Below are positions 7,880-16,681 of a stretch of 64,000 bases of DNA, in pieces. The position numbers were made by a program, and so were the translations under genes. Source of the stretch: Paenibacillus_I sp035510375 (GTDB lineage Bacteria > Bacillota > Bacilli > Paenibacillales > Paenibacillaceae). Each line of letters opens with the position of its first letter. Position 1 is the stretch's first letter. The DNA lies in the NCBI RefSeq assembly GCF_035510375.1, contig NZ_DATKHG010000067.1; one strand, written 5' to 3'. Below the pieces are notes generated by a model that saw only the letters and a list, made by a program, of their open reading frames with translations, was not told the origin of the DNA and did no database searches.

Positions 7880-9004
7880 ATGGTTTTGAAGGCAAGGATC
7901 GGATTGGCCGCTGCGGTTCTTCTCCTGATTCTGACGGGATGCATGGCCGGCGATAAGAAGAACTCCATGCTTGATGCGAAGGGCAAGACGTTCGTCTTGA
8001 AAGGGGTGACGGGCCTTCAGAAAATATCGCAGATAACGGGCGCGGAGTCGGCAAACAAGACGGATCGTTACGCGGTCTATGGCACTGATCTCGGCTCGAT
8101 GTTCAACGCCGGAGACAAGACGTATTTTGTCTTCGGCGATACGTTCGGAGAACGGGCACCCGGCCAAATCGGCGGCGGGGGCAGCTTCTGGCGCTCGAAT
8201 ACACTCGGTTATACAACCGACAACAATCCGGCAGACGGCATCACCTTGGACGGAATGATCACGGATGAAATCGGCTTGGCGAAAGAACTCATTCCTTCCA
8301 AAAAGCTGGATTTCGACGAAATGACAACGATCCCGACGCATGGATTGAGAGCCAACGGAGCTCTGTACCTGTACTACATGTCGGTACACCACTGGGGCGA
8401 ACCCGGCAAATGGGACGCCAACCTTGCGAGCGTGGCCAAATCGACGGACGAAGGGCGGAACTGGACGCTTCTGGAGAAACTCAATTGGCCGGGGGACAGC
8501 AACTTTATACAGGTTAGCCCTTACAAGGTCAAGATAGACGAAGAAAATACGGAAATTTACTTCTGGGGCATTCCCTCCGGGCGTTTCGGCGGCGTTAAGC
8601 TGATGAAGGTCGGCGAAGCGAACGTCGAGAATCCCGTCGAATACCGATATTATGCCGGGAACGGTGAAGAGGGGGCACCGGTCTGGAGCGCGGATATGGC
8701 GCAGGCAAAGACCGTGGTAGAAGATACCGTGGGGGAGTTGTCCGTCGTATGGAATCCCTATCTGGAAAGATGGCTGATGACCTATCTGAAGGAAGGCACC
8801 GGTGTCGTCATACGGGAAGGGCTCACTCCTTGGGGACCTTGGGGCGAAGCGATTGAGTTGGTGAAGGCTTCGGAGCATCCCGGCCTGTATGGTCCATATA
8901 TGAATGATCGTTACACGGCCGATGACGGAAAAACGATCTACTTCACGTTATCGCTCTGGGAACCGTACAACGTCTTCTGGTACAAAGCTTCACTGGAGAA
9001 ATGA
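7880..9004 (+). CDS. DUF4185 / GH183-family lipoprotein (putative endo-D-arabinanase)
   Basis: 374 residues. Lipoprotein signal with LTGC lipobox (Cys21), so it is anchored on the outer face of the membrane. The rest is one DUF4185 domain: YAVYGTDLG, FVFGDTFGE, IPSKKLDFDEMTTIPT and YYMSVHHWGE, the same series as in the second copy at 14699. The Asp in GTDLG, the Asp in FGDT and the Glu after SKK are conserved in both and are candidate catalytic residues. DUF4185 is now GH183, endo-D-arabinanases of bacterial and mycobacterial origin. Likely role: cutting D-arabinan at the cell surface into oligosaccharides for the importer encoded directly downstream. Confidence 0.85.
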   Translation: MVLKARIGLAAAVLLLILTGCMAGDKKNSMLDAKGKTFVLKGVTGLQKISQITGAESANKTDRYAVYGTDLGSMFNAGDKTYFVFGDTFGERAPGQIGGGGSFWRSNTLGYTTDNNPADGITLDGMITDEIGLAKELIPSKKLDFDEMTTIPTHGLRANGALYLYYMSVHHWGEPGKWDANLASVAKSTDEGRNWTLLEKLNWPGDSNFIQVSPYKVKIDEENTEIYFWGIPSGRFGGVKLMKVGEANVENPVEYRYYAGNGEEGAPVWSADMAQAKTVVEDTVGELSVVWNPYLERWLMTYLKEGTGVVIREGLTPWGPWGEAIELVKASEHPGLYGPYMNDRYTADDGKTIYFTLSLWEPYNVFWYKASLEK

Positions 9005-9037
9005 AAGCGGATACACAAATCTCTTTCAAGTAAATGG

Positions 9038-9058
9038 TTTAAACGCAAAGCGTTTAAA
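9038..9058. promoter_or_regulatory. Inverted repeat, putative operator before binding-protein gene
   Basis: TTTAAACGC and GCGTTTAAA flank a 3-base AAA centre, a perfect 9-bp inverted repeat 32 bp before the start of the sugar-binding protein. The form suits a LacI-family operator; the palindrome differs from the one at 2081-2112, so it may belong to the second LacI regulator (17860) or to a global regulator. Confidence 0.45.
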
Positions 9059-9090
9059 TAGCATGTCCACTAAAAAGGGAGGCTTTAAAC

Positions 9091-10515
9091 ATGCAAGTAA
9101 AACGGGAAAAGGCCAGATCATGGACGGTATTGGTTTCGGTGTTTCTCACTTTGGCACTGATCATTACCGGATGCGGAGGAGGTCCTAACAACTCACAGAG
9201 CAGTAACAATTCTTCCACAAATGAAAGCGCGAGTGAGAACGCAAACGCAAGCACTCCTGAGGAAAACGCAAGCGACGCTCCTCCGGCGGAGAAAGTCAAG
9301 ATTGAGTTTTGGGCAAACAAATTCGAAGACACCACGGATGCCTGGTTCAAGAAATGGGTCGATGAATTCAACAAATCGCGCGATGACATTGAAGTTAAGC
9401 TGACGATCGTTCCGGGCGATGCCTGGGCGCAGAAGATGAAGGCCGCGCAGGCCGCAGGCAAAGCGCCCGATCTCTACACGATGAACTATGGCGGCATCGC
9501 GAATGCAGCCAAACTGCAGCAAATCTTGCCTCTCAATGATCTGATGGATCCCTCCGTGTTCGACGATTTGTACGACAATATCAAAGGGTTCGTGGCGGTT
9601 GGTGACAAGTATTACGCTTATCCGAAGCTTGTTGAGCCGTCCACGGTGCTTTTTTACCGGAAAGATCTGTTCCAGGAAGCCGGATTGGATCCGGAGCAAC
9701 CTCCGACAACTTGGGCAGAAATGCTTGAATACGGCAAGAAGCTCACCCAAAAAGGCGTATTCGGTCTCTCGATCGCTCAAAATGCCGTAGATCTGGGCTG
9801 GTCGAGCTGGGGCCTTCAATATAATGCCGCAGGCCACCTGCCGATTACGGACGATTGGTCCAAGGCCGATGTTATGAACGATGGGTATAAGGCATTGTTG
9901 AATTTCTATCAACAGGCTTATCAATCGGGAATCATGCCAAAGCAGCAATTGGCGGCATATGCGGACGCTGCTCCTTTCGGACAAGGTAAAACCGCCATGC
10001 AGGTAAGCGGATCATGGTCCATCGGCCTGTTCCGCAACAGCTATAAGGACATGCTGGACAAAATCGGCGTCGCTCCAATGGCGACAATTGACGGTGACCA
10101 AACGAAAACGACGGCAACACTCGGCGGTTGGACGCTGGTTGTCGACGGTAAATCCAAGCAGCCGAAAGAGGCTGCCGCCTTTATCCAGTACTTGCTCGCA
10201 GGCGACCCGAACATCATGATCGACTTCTTCAAGACGAGCCAGTTCTCGAAGTTCTCTGCGCGCAAATCTGTGGATGAAGCGATGAAGTCCGATCCGGACG
10301 CATCGAAAGACGAATGGCGCGCGCTGATTGCCGAGAAAATTATTCCTTATTCGCAAGCGGAGCCGATCTATCCTTGGGATATCAGCATGGCATTCTCCAC
10401 CGCCATCGAGTCGGCCATGAAGGGCACCAGCGTAGATAAGGCGCTTGAGAAAGCGGATAAAGACATTAACGATATTATCACGAAACAGAAGCTCGCAGGA
10501 ACGAACCCTAAGTAA
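9091..10515 (+). CDS. Sugar ABC transporter substrate-binding lipoprotein
   Basis: 474 residues. Signal peptide ending in ITGC, followed by a long Ser/Asn/Glu-rich linker to about residue 70, then an extracellular solute-binding domain of the family-1 type (KIEFWANKFED at the start; MQVSGSWSIG and LGGWTLVV in the middle). It is the first gene of a binding protein-permease-permease set (9091-12329), with no ATPase in the window. It lies between a surface GH183 enzyme and cytoplasmic glycosidases, so D-arabino-oligosaccharides are the likely cargo. GGGAGG ribosome site. A hairpin follows the stop. Confidence 0.92.
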   Translation: MQVKREKARSWTVLVSVFLTLALIITGCGGGPNNSQSSNNSSTNESASENANASTPEENASDAPPAEKVKIEFWANKFEDTTDAWFKKWVDEFNKSRDDIEVKLTIVPGDAWAQKMKAAQAAGKAPDLYTMNYGGIANAAKLQQILPLNDLMDPSVFDDLYDNIKGFVAVGDKYYAYPKLVEPSTVLFYRKDLFQEAGLDPEQPPTTWAEMLEYGKKLTQKGVFGLSIAQNAVDLGWSSWGLQYNAAGHLPITDDWSKADVMNDGYKALLNFYQQAYQSGIMPKQQLAAYADAAPFGQGKTAMQVSGSWSIGLFRNSYKDMLDKIGVAPMATIDGDQTKTTATLGGWTLVVDGKSKQPKEAAAFIQYLLAGDPNIMIDFFKTSQFSKFSARKSVDEAMKSDPDASKDEWRALIAEKIIPYSQAEPIYPWDISMAFSTAIESAMKGTSVDKALEKADKDINDIITKQKLAGTNPK

Positions 10516-10529
10516 TGTTCAAAGAAATG

Positions 10530-10554
10530 TCCGGGGACGACCCTGGTCCCCGGA
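10530..10554 (+). terminator. Hairpin between binding-protein and permease genes
   Basis: Stem TCCGGGGAC (10530-10538) pairs with GTCCCCGGA (10546-10554), followed by TCATTTTCT. Placed after a binding-protein gene and before its permeases, it probably stops part of the transcription or protects the upstream mRNA, giving more binding protein than permease. Confidence 0.6.
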
Positions 10555-10586
10555 TCATTTTCTACATCCCGAGCAGACGGCGGTGA

Positions 10587-11480
10587 ATGCGCATGACCAA
10601 AAAAAATTTCCGTTACGATAATGCGACGGCCTACACGCTGTTGCTTCCGATCGTGGCGTTGCTGACCATTTTCGTCGTGATTCCTTTCGTATACGCGATC
10701 CGGGTCAGCTTCTATGATTGGAGCTTCTATCAGGACTCCAGTTTCGTCGGCTTACAAAATTTCTATATGGTGTTGACGGATGAGCTGTTCGGCAAATCCG
10801 TATGGGTAGGGCTCAAGTTTGCGCTTATGGTTGTTCCGGTCACGTTGATCCTGGCCTTTTTGTTCGCAAATGTCGTGAAAGGCATGGGCTCCAAATTTTC
10901 CGGCTTCGTGAAGACTTCCATCTACATTCCGACCATTATTTCCGGCATTGTCGCTTCCGTTATTTTCGTTTTCATCTTTGACTATACCGGCGGGTTGGCG
11001 AACTATGTCTTGGGGCTTTTCGGACAAGAACCCAAGGCGTGGCTTGCGGAGGTCGGTTCGGCTCTTCCGAGCATTGCCGCTCCGGCCGTATGGCTGGGCT
11101 TCGGCCTCGCGTCTCTCATTATGCTCGCAGGGCTGCTCGACATTCCGGAAAGCTATTATGAAGCTGCGGATCTCGAAGGCGCCGGAACGTTTGCCAAAAT
11201 GCGGTTTATTACCATTCCGCTTATGCGCAATGTCATTTTGTTCTTGCTCGTTACCGGGTTTACTGCGAACATTTCACAATTCGAGCTCTCCCTCGTTATG
11301 ACCAACGGAGGGCCGCTCAACGAGACGACAACACCGAATCTCTACATTTTCAATCACTTCCGCAATGACGTGATGGTCGGAAATTCCATCGCCGCGTCGC
11401 TGCTGCTGTTTGTGGTGCTGGGCAGCATCTCGGCGATCATCTTCAAGGTATTGAATTCAGAAAAAGCGGTGGACGGTTAA
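10587..11480 (+). CDS. Sugar ABC transporter permease (MalF/UgpA type)
   Basis: 297 residues with six hydrophobic segments and the MalF-type EAA loop (YYEAADLEGAGTFAKMRFITIPLM) that contacts the ATPase. First segment near residues 18-38 (LLLPIVALLTIFVVIPFVYA). The ATG at 10587 is followed two codons later by another ATG; either could start translation. It pairs with the permease at 11505, and with the binding protein at 9091 forms a CUT1-type importer. The ATPase must be supplied from elsewhere, as for MsmX in Bacillus. Confidence 0.92.
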   Translation: MRMTKKNFRYDNATAYTLLLPIVALLTIFVVIPFVYAIRVSFYDWSFYQDSSFVGLQNFYMVLTDELFGKSVWVGLKFALMVVPVTLILAFLFANVVKGMGSKFSGFVKTSIYIPTIISGIVASVIFVFIFDYTGGLANYVLGLFGQEPKAWLAEVGSALPSIAAPAVWLGFGLASLIMLAGLLDIPESYYEAADLEGAGTFAKMRFITIPLMRNVILFLLVTGFTANISQFELSLVMTNGGPLNETTTPNLYIFNHFRNDVMVGNSIAASLLLFVVLGSISAIIFKVLNSEKAVDG

Positions 11481-11504
11481 ACGAAGGGAAGGGAAGATAC
11501 GGTC

Positions 11505-12329
11505 ATGAAAACGCAAAACATGCTGCAAAAAGCGGTACTTGCGACCATTGCGGGGGTGGTCACCCTATTGGCGTTGTTCCCCTTATTGTGGGTCTTCATT
11601 GCCGGTTTCAAGGAAAGGACCGAAGTGTTGGCTACACCTTTCCGGTTTTTCCCAAAGAAATGGCTCATTACGAATTATACCGATATTCTCAGCGATCCTC
11701 TTTTTCAGAAATCCATGCTGACCACCTTCGGCGGCGCGATCCTGTTCACCGTTCTCAGTCTCTTCGTCAATGCGACCGCGGCATACGTATTCGCAAGGCT
11801 GGAGTTCCGCTTTAAAGGTTTTCTCTGGGTGTACGTCATCATGACGATGTTCATTCCGGGCATGGCTATCCTTCTGACATCCTTCATTATCGTGGATAAA
11901 ATGGGTATGCTCGACACATTGGCGGTTCTCGTTCTGCCCGGTGCGGCTTCCGCGGGACACATGTTCTTTATCAGGCAGTTTTACCTGAACATTCCTCTAG
12001 CGCTGGAGGAAGCAGCGCTTATTGATGGAGCGGGACGAATCCGAATATTCACGAGCATATTCCTTCCGATGTCGTTTCCGGTATTCGTCATTGTCGGGAT
12101 CGGTTCGTATTTGGGATATTGGAACTCTTTTGTTTGGCCGACCATGACGATCACAAATCCAGATTTGTTTCAGATCATGCAATACCTGTACTCATTCCGT
12201 TCCGAACGTGCATCCGAAATGGGGATGCTGATGGCCGGTTCTGCTTTGTCGGCCCTTCCGACTATCATCTTGTTCCTGATTTTCCAGCGATATATTATTT
12301 CCGGTATAAAAATTTCCGGTTTGAAATGA
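11505..12329 (+). CDS. Sugar ABC transporter permease (MalG/UgpE type)
   Basis: 274 residues, six predicted membrane segments, EAA loop around LEEAALIDGAGRIRIFTSIFL and the typical MalG C-terminus (QRYIISGIKISGLK). GAAGGGAAG ribosome site, 24 bp after the partner permease, 28 bp before the DUF6259-like gene. Together with 9091 and 10587 it would carry the oligosaccharides released by the GH183 enzymes. Confidence 0.92.
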   Translation: MKTQNMLQKAVLATIAGVVTLLALFPLLWVFIAGFKERTEVLATPFRFFPKKWLITNYTDILSDPLFQKSMLTTFGGAILFTVLSLFVNATAAYVFARLEFRFKGFLWVYVIMTMFIPGMAILLTSFIIVDKMGMLDTLAVLVLPGAASAGHMFFIRQFYLNIPLALEEAALIDGAGRIRIFTSIFLPMSFPVFVIVGIGSYLGYWNSFVWPTMTITNPDLFQIMQYLYSFRSERASEMGMLMAGSALSALPTIILFLIFQRYIISGIKISGLK

Positions 12330-12357
12330 TACTCAGGGCGATGGGAGGCAATCCGGC

Positions 12358-14589
12358 ATGATTTTGCTCGAGAACGACAGAACCAGGCTTGAGATCGGCA
12401 AAGAAGACGGGGCGATTCGCAGTCTTCGAGACCTGCGCGCGGGTATGGATTATATCTCCGAAGCGTCGCCGGCGGACCCGTTCCGGCTGGAGACTGATGA
12501 TGGCTTCAGCTGCGACTTCGTATCCTTCGCTTGGAGATCGGAAAAGGAGGATACTGGCCAACAACGGGTTTTTCTGACATGGATGACGGAAGAAGGCGTA
12601 ACCGTGCATGCAGAGATAACACTGGCTTCCGGCGATGGAACATTGGAATTCCGCTGTTCGGCGGATAACGGCTCGAACGTAAGGCTGCTCAGTCTAGAAT
12701 ATCCCGTCTTTCCTGATTTGCGCACCATTACGGAGGGCGGCCGGCACGATTATGTCGCGCATCCATTCGCAACCGGCGTAAAGGTTCACAATCCGATGAA
12801 GCATTTTGTCACGAACGGGACAGGTTTTCGGTACATGCCTTATCCGGAGAGCTTCTCCGGCTCTACGATGCAGTTCTTCACTTATTACGGCTTGAACAAG
12901 GGCGGACTCTATTTTACCGCGGTCGACGGGGAAGGGCATCCTAAATGGCTGAATTTCTACAAGAACGCGAACAATCTCCTTGAGGCTTCCTTTATCCATG
13001 GCTGCGAGGATATGGGGCCCGGCAAGGGCATATATCCTCCTTATCCGGTCCAGGTGGCGGTGCTGGAGGGGCGCGACTGGTATGAGGCGGCGGATATCTA
13101 TAAAAGCTGGGCTGTGCGGCAGAAGTGGTGCGGTAAAGGCAAGCTGGCGGACCGCTCGGGTGAGGAGGCGGAGTGGCTGTACAAGGAGATGGGTGTGGCG
13201 ACTTTCGGCATCAATGCCGGCTCGGACAGAACCGCATGGCTGCGCGCCTACCATGACCATATTGGAACGCCGATGTTCCACGTTCTCGGGCCGGACTGGA
13301 CGAATGCGCCGCAAACCTTCTACAAAGGGGTGCCGGGGGGGCTCGCTGACTGGTTCCCGACGCGCTTCAACCGTGAAAATATCGAATGCATGAAGCAACT
13401 CGGGCATCGTTACGCCCCGTTCGAGTTTGATTATCTCTTCCATTTTGAGGGCGCCGACGGAGAATTGGGCCGGGCAGCCGCCCAGAAGTTCCCGGAAAAC
13501 TTGAAAAGCGCGGATGAATATCGCTTTCCTTTTATTTGTCCGGCCCATTCCTACACGCACGATTTCCATGTGAGACGGGATGCCGAGCTGCAAGAGAAAG
13601 ATGACGTGGATGCGATTTATTACGACATTTCGGCCAATAACATCCTGAAAATCTGCATGGACGATTCACATGGGCATCCGGTAGGTGCCGGCAAGATCAT
13701 CGAGGACGCATACCGCCGGAATTACGCGGATACGAAAACAGCCATGTCCGCAGTGGCTGGACGTTATGTGCCCATGGGCACGGAAATGATGAACGAGACG
13801 CTGCTCGATCTGATCGATTTCTACCAGGCACGGGCAGGAGGTCAGCCGGCTGCACCTCTTGAAATTTGGCCGAAACGTGATCTTCTCAAATCCGGGGACG
13901 CCGTGCTGATCCCTATGTTCGATTACGTATACCACGAATACGGCGCCTTGAGAATGGACGGATGGGGCAAGCTGGTCGAGGAGATCGGTTCTCTCTACTA
14001 TTTCACGGTGGCACGGACCTATTTATGGGGCGGTTTGTACGAGCTCAACTACGAATACAGTCCAATGGAGGCATTGGACGGACGGGAGAATCCTCCGGAG
14101 GAACATTACTATCCGTTCGAATCCCGGGGTTACGCATTTTCGCCGGAAAGGGCGCGATACCTGGCGACATACGCCCGGCTTCGGGTCGGCGACGCCAACA
14201 AGTATTGGGCTTATGGGCAGATGCTTCGGCCTCTTGAATTCGGAAGCTCACGAATCCGAATGGATTGGTTCCATTATAATCACGGCAAGGAATCACCCGA
14301 GTATAACGATTCCGGCGAAATCACGGTAGACGCGGTCATCCACTCGGCATGGAGGTACAAGGACGAAAGCACAGGCCTGTTCTTCGCCAACGTCAGTGAA
14401 GAAATGCAGAGCGTCAAGATAAAAATCGACTGTTCGTCACTTGGCGTTGCGCCAGGTTCCGGAAATATTACGGCAAAATACTTCACGGCAGGGGAGCATG
14501 CGGAAAATCTCGACCTCGTGCTGAACGAAATGAAAGAGGTGGAGTTTAATATTCCGGCCAGAAGCGTTGCGATGATTGAGCTCGCTTAG
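12358..14589 (+). CDS. Large DUF6259-like protein, putative glycoside hydrolase
   Basis: 743 residues, no signal peptide, so cytoplasmic. The first 230 residues look like a beta-sandwich as found at the front of clan GH-D/GH31-like enzymes; the central part (about 270-560) has a barrel-like run of strand motifs with carboxylates at expected ends (FEFDYLFHFEG, DAIYYDISANN, MGTEMMNETLLD); the last 100 residues look like a C-terminal beta domain. I place it with the DUF6259 group from memory of its pattern; no activity is known to me. Within this locus it may remove a non-arabinose side group or a beta-linked residue from imported oligosaccharides. The family call is uncertain. Confidence 0.65.
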   Translation: MILLENDRTRLEIGKEDGAIRSLRDLRAGMDYISEASPADPFRLETDDGFSCDFVSFAWRSEKEDTGQQRVFLTWMTEEGVTVHAEITLASGDGTLEFRCSADNGSNVRLLSLEYPVFPDLRTITEGGRHDYVAHPFATGVKVHNPMKHFVTNGTGFRYMPYPESFSGSTMQFFTYYGLNKGGLYFTAVDGEGHPKWLNFYKNANNLLEASFIHGCEDMGPGKGIYPPYPVQVAVLEGRDWYEAADIYKSWAVRQKWCGKGKLADRSGEEAEWLYKEMGVATFGINAGSDRTAWLRAYHDHIGTPMFHVLGPDWTNAPQTFYKGVPGGLADWFPTRFNRENIECMKQLGHRYAPFEFDYLFHFEGADGELGRAAAQKFPENLKSADEYRFPFICPAHSYTHDFHVRRDAELQEKDDVDAIYYDISANNILKICMDDSHGHPVGAGKIIEDAYRRNYADTKTAMSAVAGRYVPMGTEMMNETLLDLIDFYQARAGGQPAAPLEIWPKRDLLKSGDAVLIPMFDYVYHEYGALRMDGWGKLVEEIGSLYYFTVARTYLWGGLYELNYEYSPMEALDGRENPPEEHYYPFESRGYAFSPERARYLATYARLRVGDANKYWAYGQMLRPLEFGSSRIRMDWFHYNHGKESPEYNDSGEITVDAVIHSAWRYKDESTGLFFANVSEEMQSVKIKIDCSSLGVAPGSGNITAKYFTAGEHAENLDLVLNEMKEVEFNIPARSVAMIELA

Positions 14590-14698
14590 CAACGCGTCAT
14601 TACGGACAATCGGAGGGGGGATTCGTCTCGGAAGCCTATTCAACTGCATCAGGCTCTGACTGACTGATAAAAAATCATGTTCGAAGGATGGTGCAAGA

Positions 14699-16648
14699 AT
14701 GAAGGTGAAGAAATTAGTTCTGTTTTTGACCACGGTTACCGTCTTGATGGGTATAGTGTGGATCGGCAGCGCTTCGGCTCTGACTCCGACGGGAACCGCC
14801 ATGATCTCCAGGGTAACCGGCGCGACGCCGGCCGGAGAAACGATGCCCAACCCCAACCAGACGGACGCAAACTATGCGGTTGGCGGAACCGATCTGGGCA
14901 TTGTTTGGGACAAGGGCGGAGGGGAGTATTTCGTCGCCTTCGGGGATACGAACAATCCTGCCGGCCAATGGGATAGAAGCAACGTGCTTGCAATCTCGTC
15001 GGACACGAATCTTGCGGACGGGCTTGCATTCAGCACGATGATCCAGGATACCCCGGGGCACGCCAAGGAGATTCTTCCTTCCAAAAAAATCAACAATGAT
15101 GAGATAACCGTTATTCCAACGGCGGGCGTCACCGTCGGCAACCGACATTATATCCAATACATGTCGGTCAATAATTGGGGCAGCGCCGGCCGGTGGTATA
15201 CCAACTACTCCGGTATCGCTTACTCGGATGACAACGGCCAGAACTGGATCAAGTCTCCCACGGCCAGATGGTATAACAATACGACGACCTGGGACAGCAA
15301 ATTCCAGATGGCCGCTTTCCTCAAAGACAGCGGGTTTGTCTACATGTATACCACGCCGAACGGGCGTTTCGGCGATGTATACTTGGCCCGCGTGCCGGAG
15401 AACGGCCTGCTGAATATCGGCGACTACCGATACTGGGACGGAAACGGTTGGGCCACGGGACAAGCGTCCGTCCGTCCGGTGGCAATTGGCGTGGCCGGGG
15501 AAATATCCGTCGCCTACAACACGTATTTTAAACGTTATATCATGACATACCTCAATGAGGATCGCCAGGCGATCGTGATGAGAGACGCGCCAACGCCGGC
15601 AGGTCCTTGGGGCGGGGAGAAGATTCTCGTCCCGGGCGACTTCACCGGATTGGGGCAGTACAACGCCTTCATGCATCCGCTGTCAAATAACGGTCCGGAT
15701 CTTTATTTCATCATGTCGACCTGGTATCCGGATTATAACACACGCCTGATGAAAGCCACTCTGACCAGCGATATGTTGGGCGACAACATCCTATCCGATC
15801 CGGGCTTTGAGACGCAGACCGCTACGCCGGTCATGGCGCCTTGGTACGTGACGGGAGAGGGAGGCATCGACCGGAATCTCGGCAATGCCCGCACGGGACA
15901 GGACAATGGTTACGTGCGCAACGGCAGCGGCTGGAACGCCATCAAGCAGAAGGTCGTGGTGCAGCCTTACACCGATTATACGTTGAAGGGCTGGGTGCGG
16001 ACCTCCGCGAACAATACTCAGGGATATTTCGGAGCGAGGGTGCCGAGTGACGGACCCGTCATCAGCGAAACGAGCTTCGCATCGCTTCCGAATTACACCG
16101 AATTGACCGTTTCCTTTAATTCCGGCGCCAATTCCGTTGTCGAGCTTTATGCCGGTTTGTGGGCAAATGGGGACACCTGGCTGCAGCTCGACGATGTGAG
16201 TCTGATTCGCGGAAACAATCTCATCGGCCATGCCGGCTTCGAGCCGCAGCCGTCCTCCAGCCTTACTTCGCCATGGTATGCGAACGGCAATGCCGGCGTG
16301 GACCGGAATCTCGGCCAGGCCCGCACCGGACTGAATAACGGCTTTGCGCGGTACAACAGCGGCTGGAATGCCATTAAGCAGGAAGTGTTTGTCGAACCGA
16401 ACGCCAATTACACGTTATCGGCCTGGATCCGCACATCTTCGAACAACAATGACGCGTACTTCGGGGCCAGACTGCTGAACGGCGGCGCCATCCTGAATGA
16501 AACCAGGTTCTTCAATCTGCCCGATTATACGAAGCTGAACGTCACCTTCAATTCCGGCAACAACCGCAGCATCGAGATATATGCCGGTTTGTGGGCGACC
16601 TCAGACACCTGGATTCAAGCGGACGACTTCAGTTTGACCAAAAACTGA
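14699..16648 (+). CDS. Secreted DUF4185 / GH183 protein with two C-terminal CBM-like repeats
   Basis: 649 residues. Cleavable signal peptide (MKVKKLVLFLTTVTVLMG, cut probably near SASA). Residues 30-355 are DUF4185: YAVGGTDLG, FVAFGDTN, LPSKKINNDEITVIPT, YIQYMSVNNWG, NGRFGDVYLARV. Residues about 361-505 and 506-649 are two clearly similar modules (NILSDPGFE against NLIGHAGFE; SGWNAIKQKV against SGWNAIKQEV; ELYAGLWANGDTW against EIYAGLWATSDTW), in the style of family 4/9/22 carbohydrate-binding modules. There is no lipobox, so it is released, whereas the paralogue at 7880 is tethered. Likely an extracellular endo-D-arabinanase that clings to polymer. Confidence 0.87.
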   Translation: MKVKKLVLFLTTVTVLMGIVWIGSASALTPTGTAMISRVTGATPAGETMPNPNQTDANYAVGGTDLGIVWDKGGGEYFVAFGDTNNPAGQWDRSNVLAISSDTNLADGLAFSTMIQDTPGHAKEILPSKKINNDEITVIPTAGVTVGNRHYIQYMSVNNWGSAGRWYTNYSGIAYSDDNGQNWIKSPTARWYNNTTTWDSKFQMAAFLKDSGFVYMYTTPNGRFGDVYLARVPENGLLNIGDYRYWDGNGWATGQASVRPVAIGVAGEISVAYNTYFKRYIMTYLNEDRQAIVMRDAPTPAGPWGGEKILVPGDFTGLGQYNAFMHPLSNNGPDLYFIMSTWYPDYNTRLMKATLTSDMLGDNILSDPGFETQTATPVMAPWYVTGEGGIDRNLGNARTGQDNGYVRNGSGWNAIKQKVVVQPYTDYTLKGWVRTSANNTQGYFGARVPSDGPVISETSFASLPNYTELTVSFNSGANSVVELYAGLWANGDTWLQLDDVSLIRGNNLIGHAGFEPQPSSSLTSPWYANGNAGVDRNLGQARTGLNNGFARYNSGWNAIKQEVFVEPNANYTLSAWIRTSSNNNDAYFGARLLNGGAILNETRFFNLPDYTKLNVTFNSGNNRSIEIYAGLWATSDTWIQADDFSLTKN

Positions 16649-16681
16649 TATTCTTGATAAACAACGGGGGAGATGGGACGA

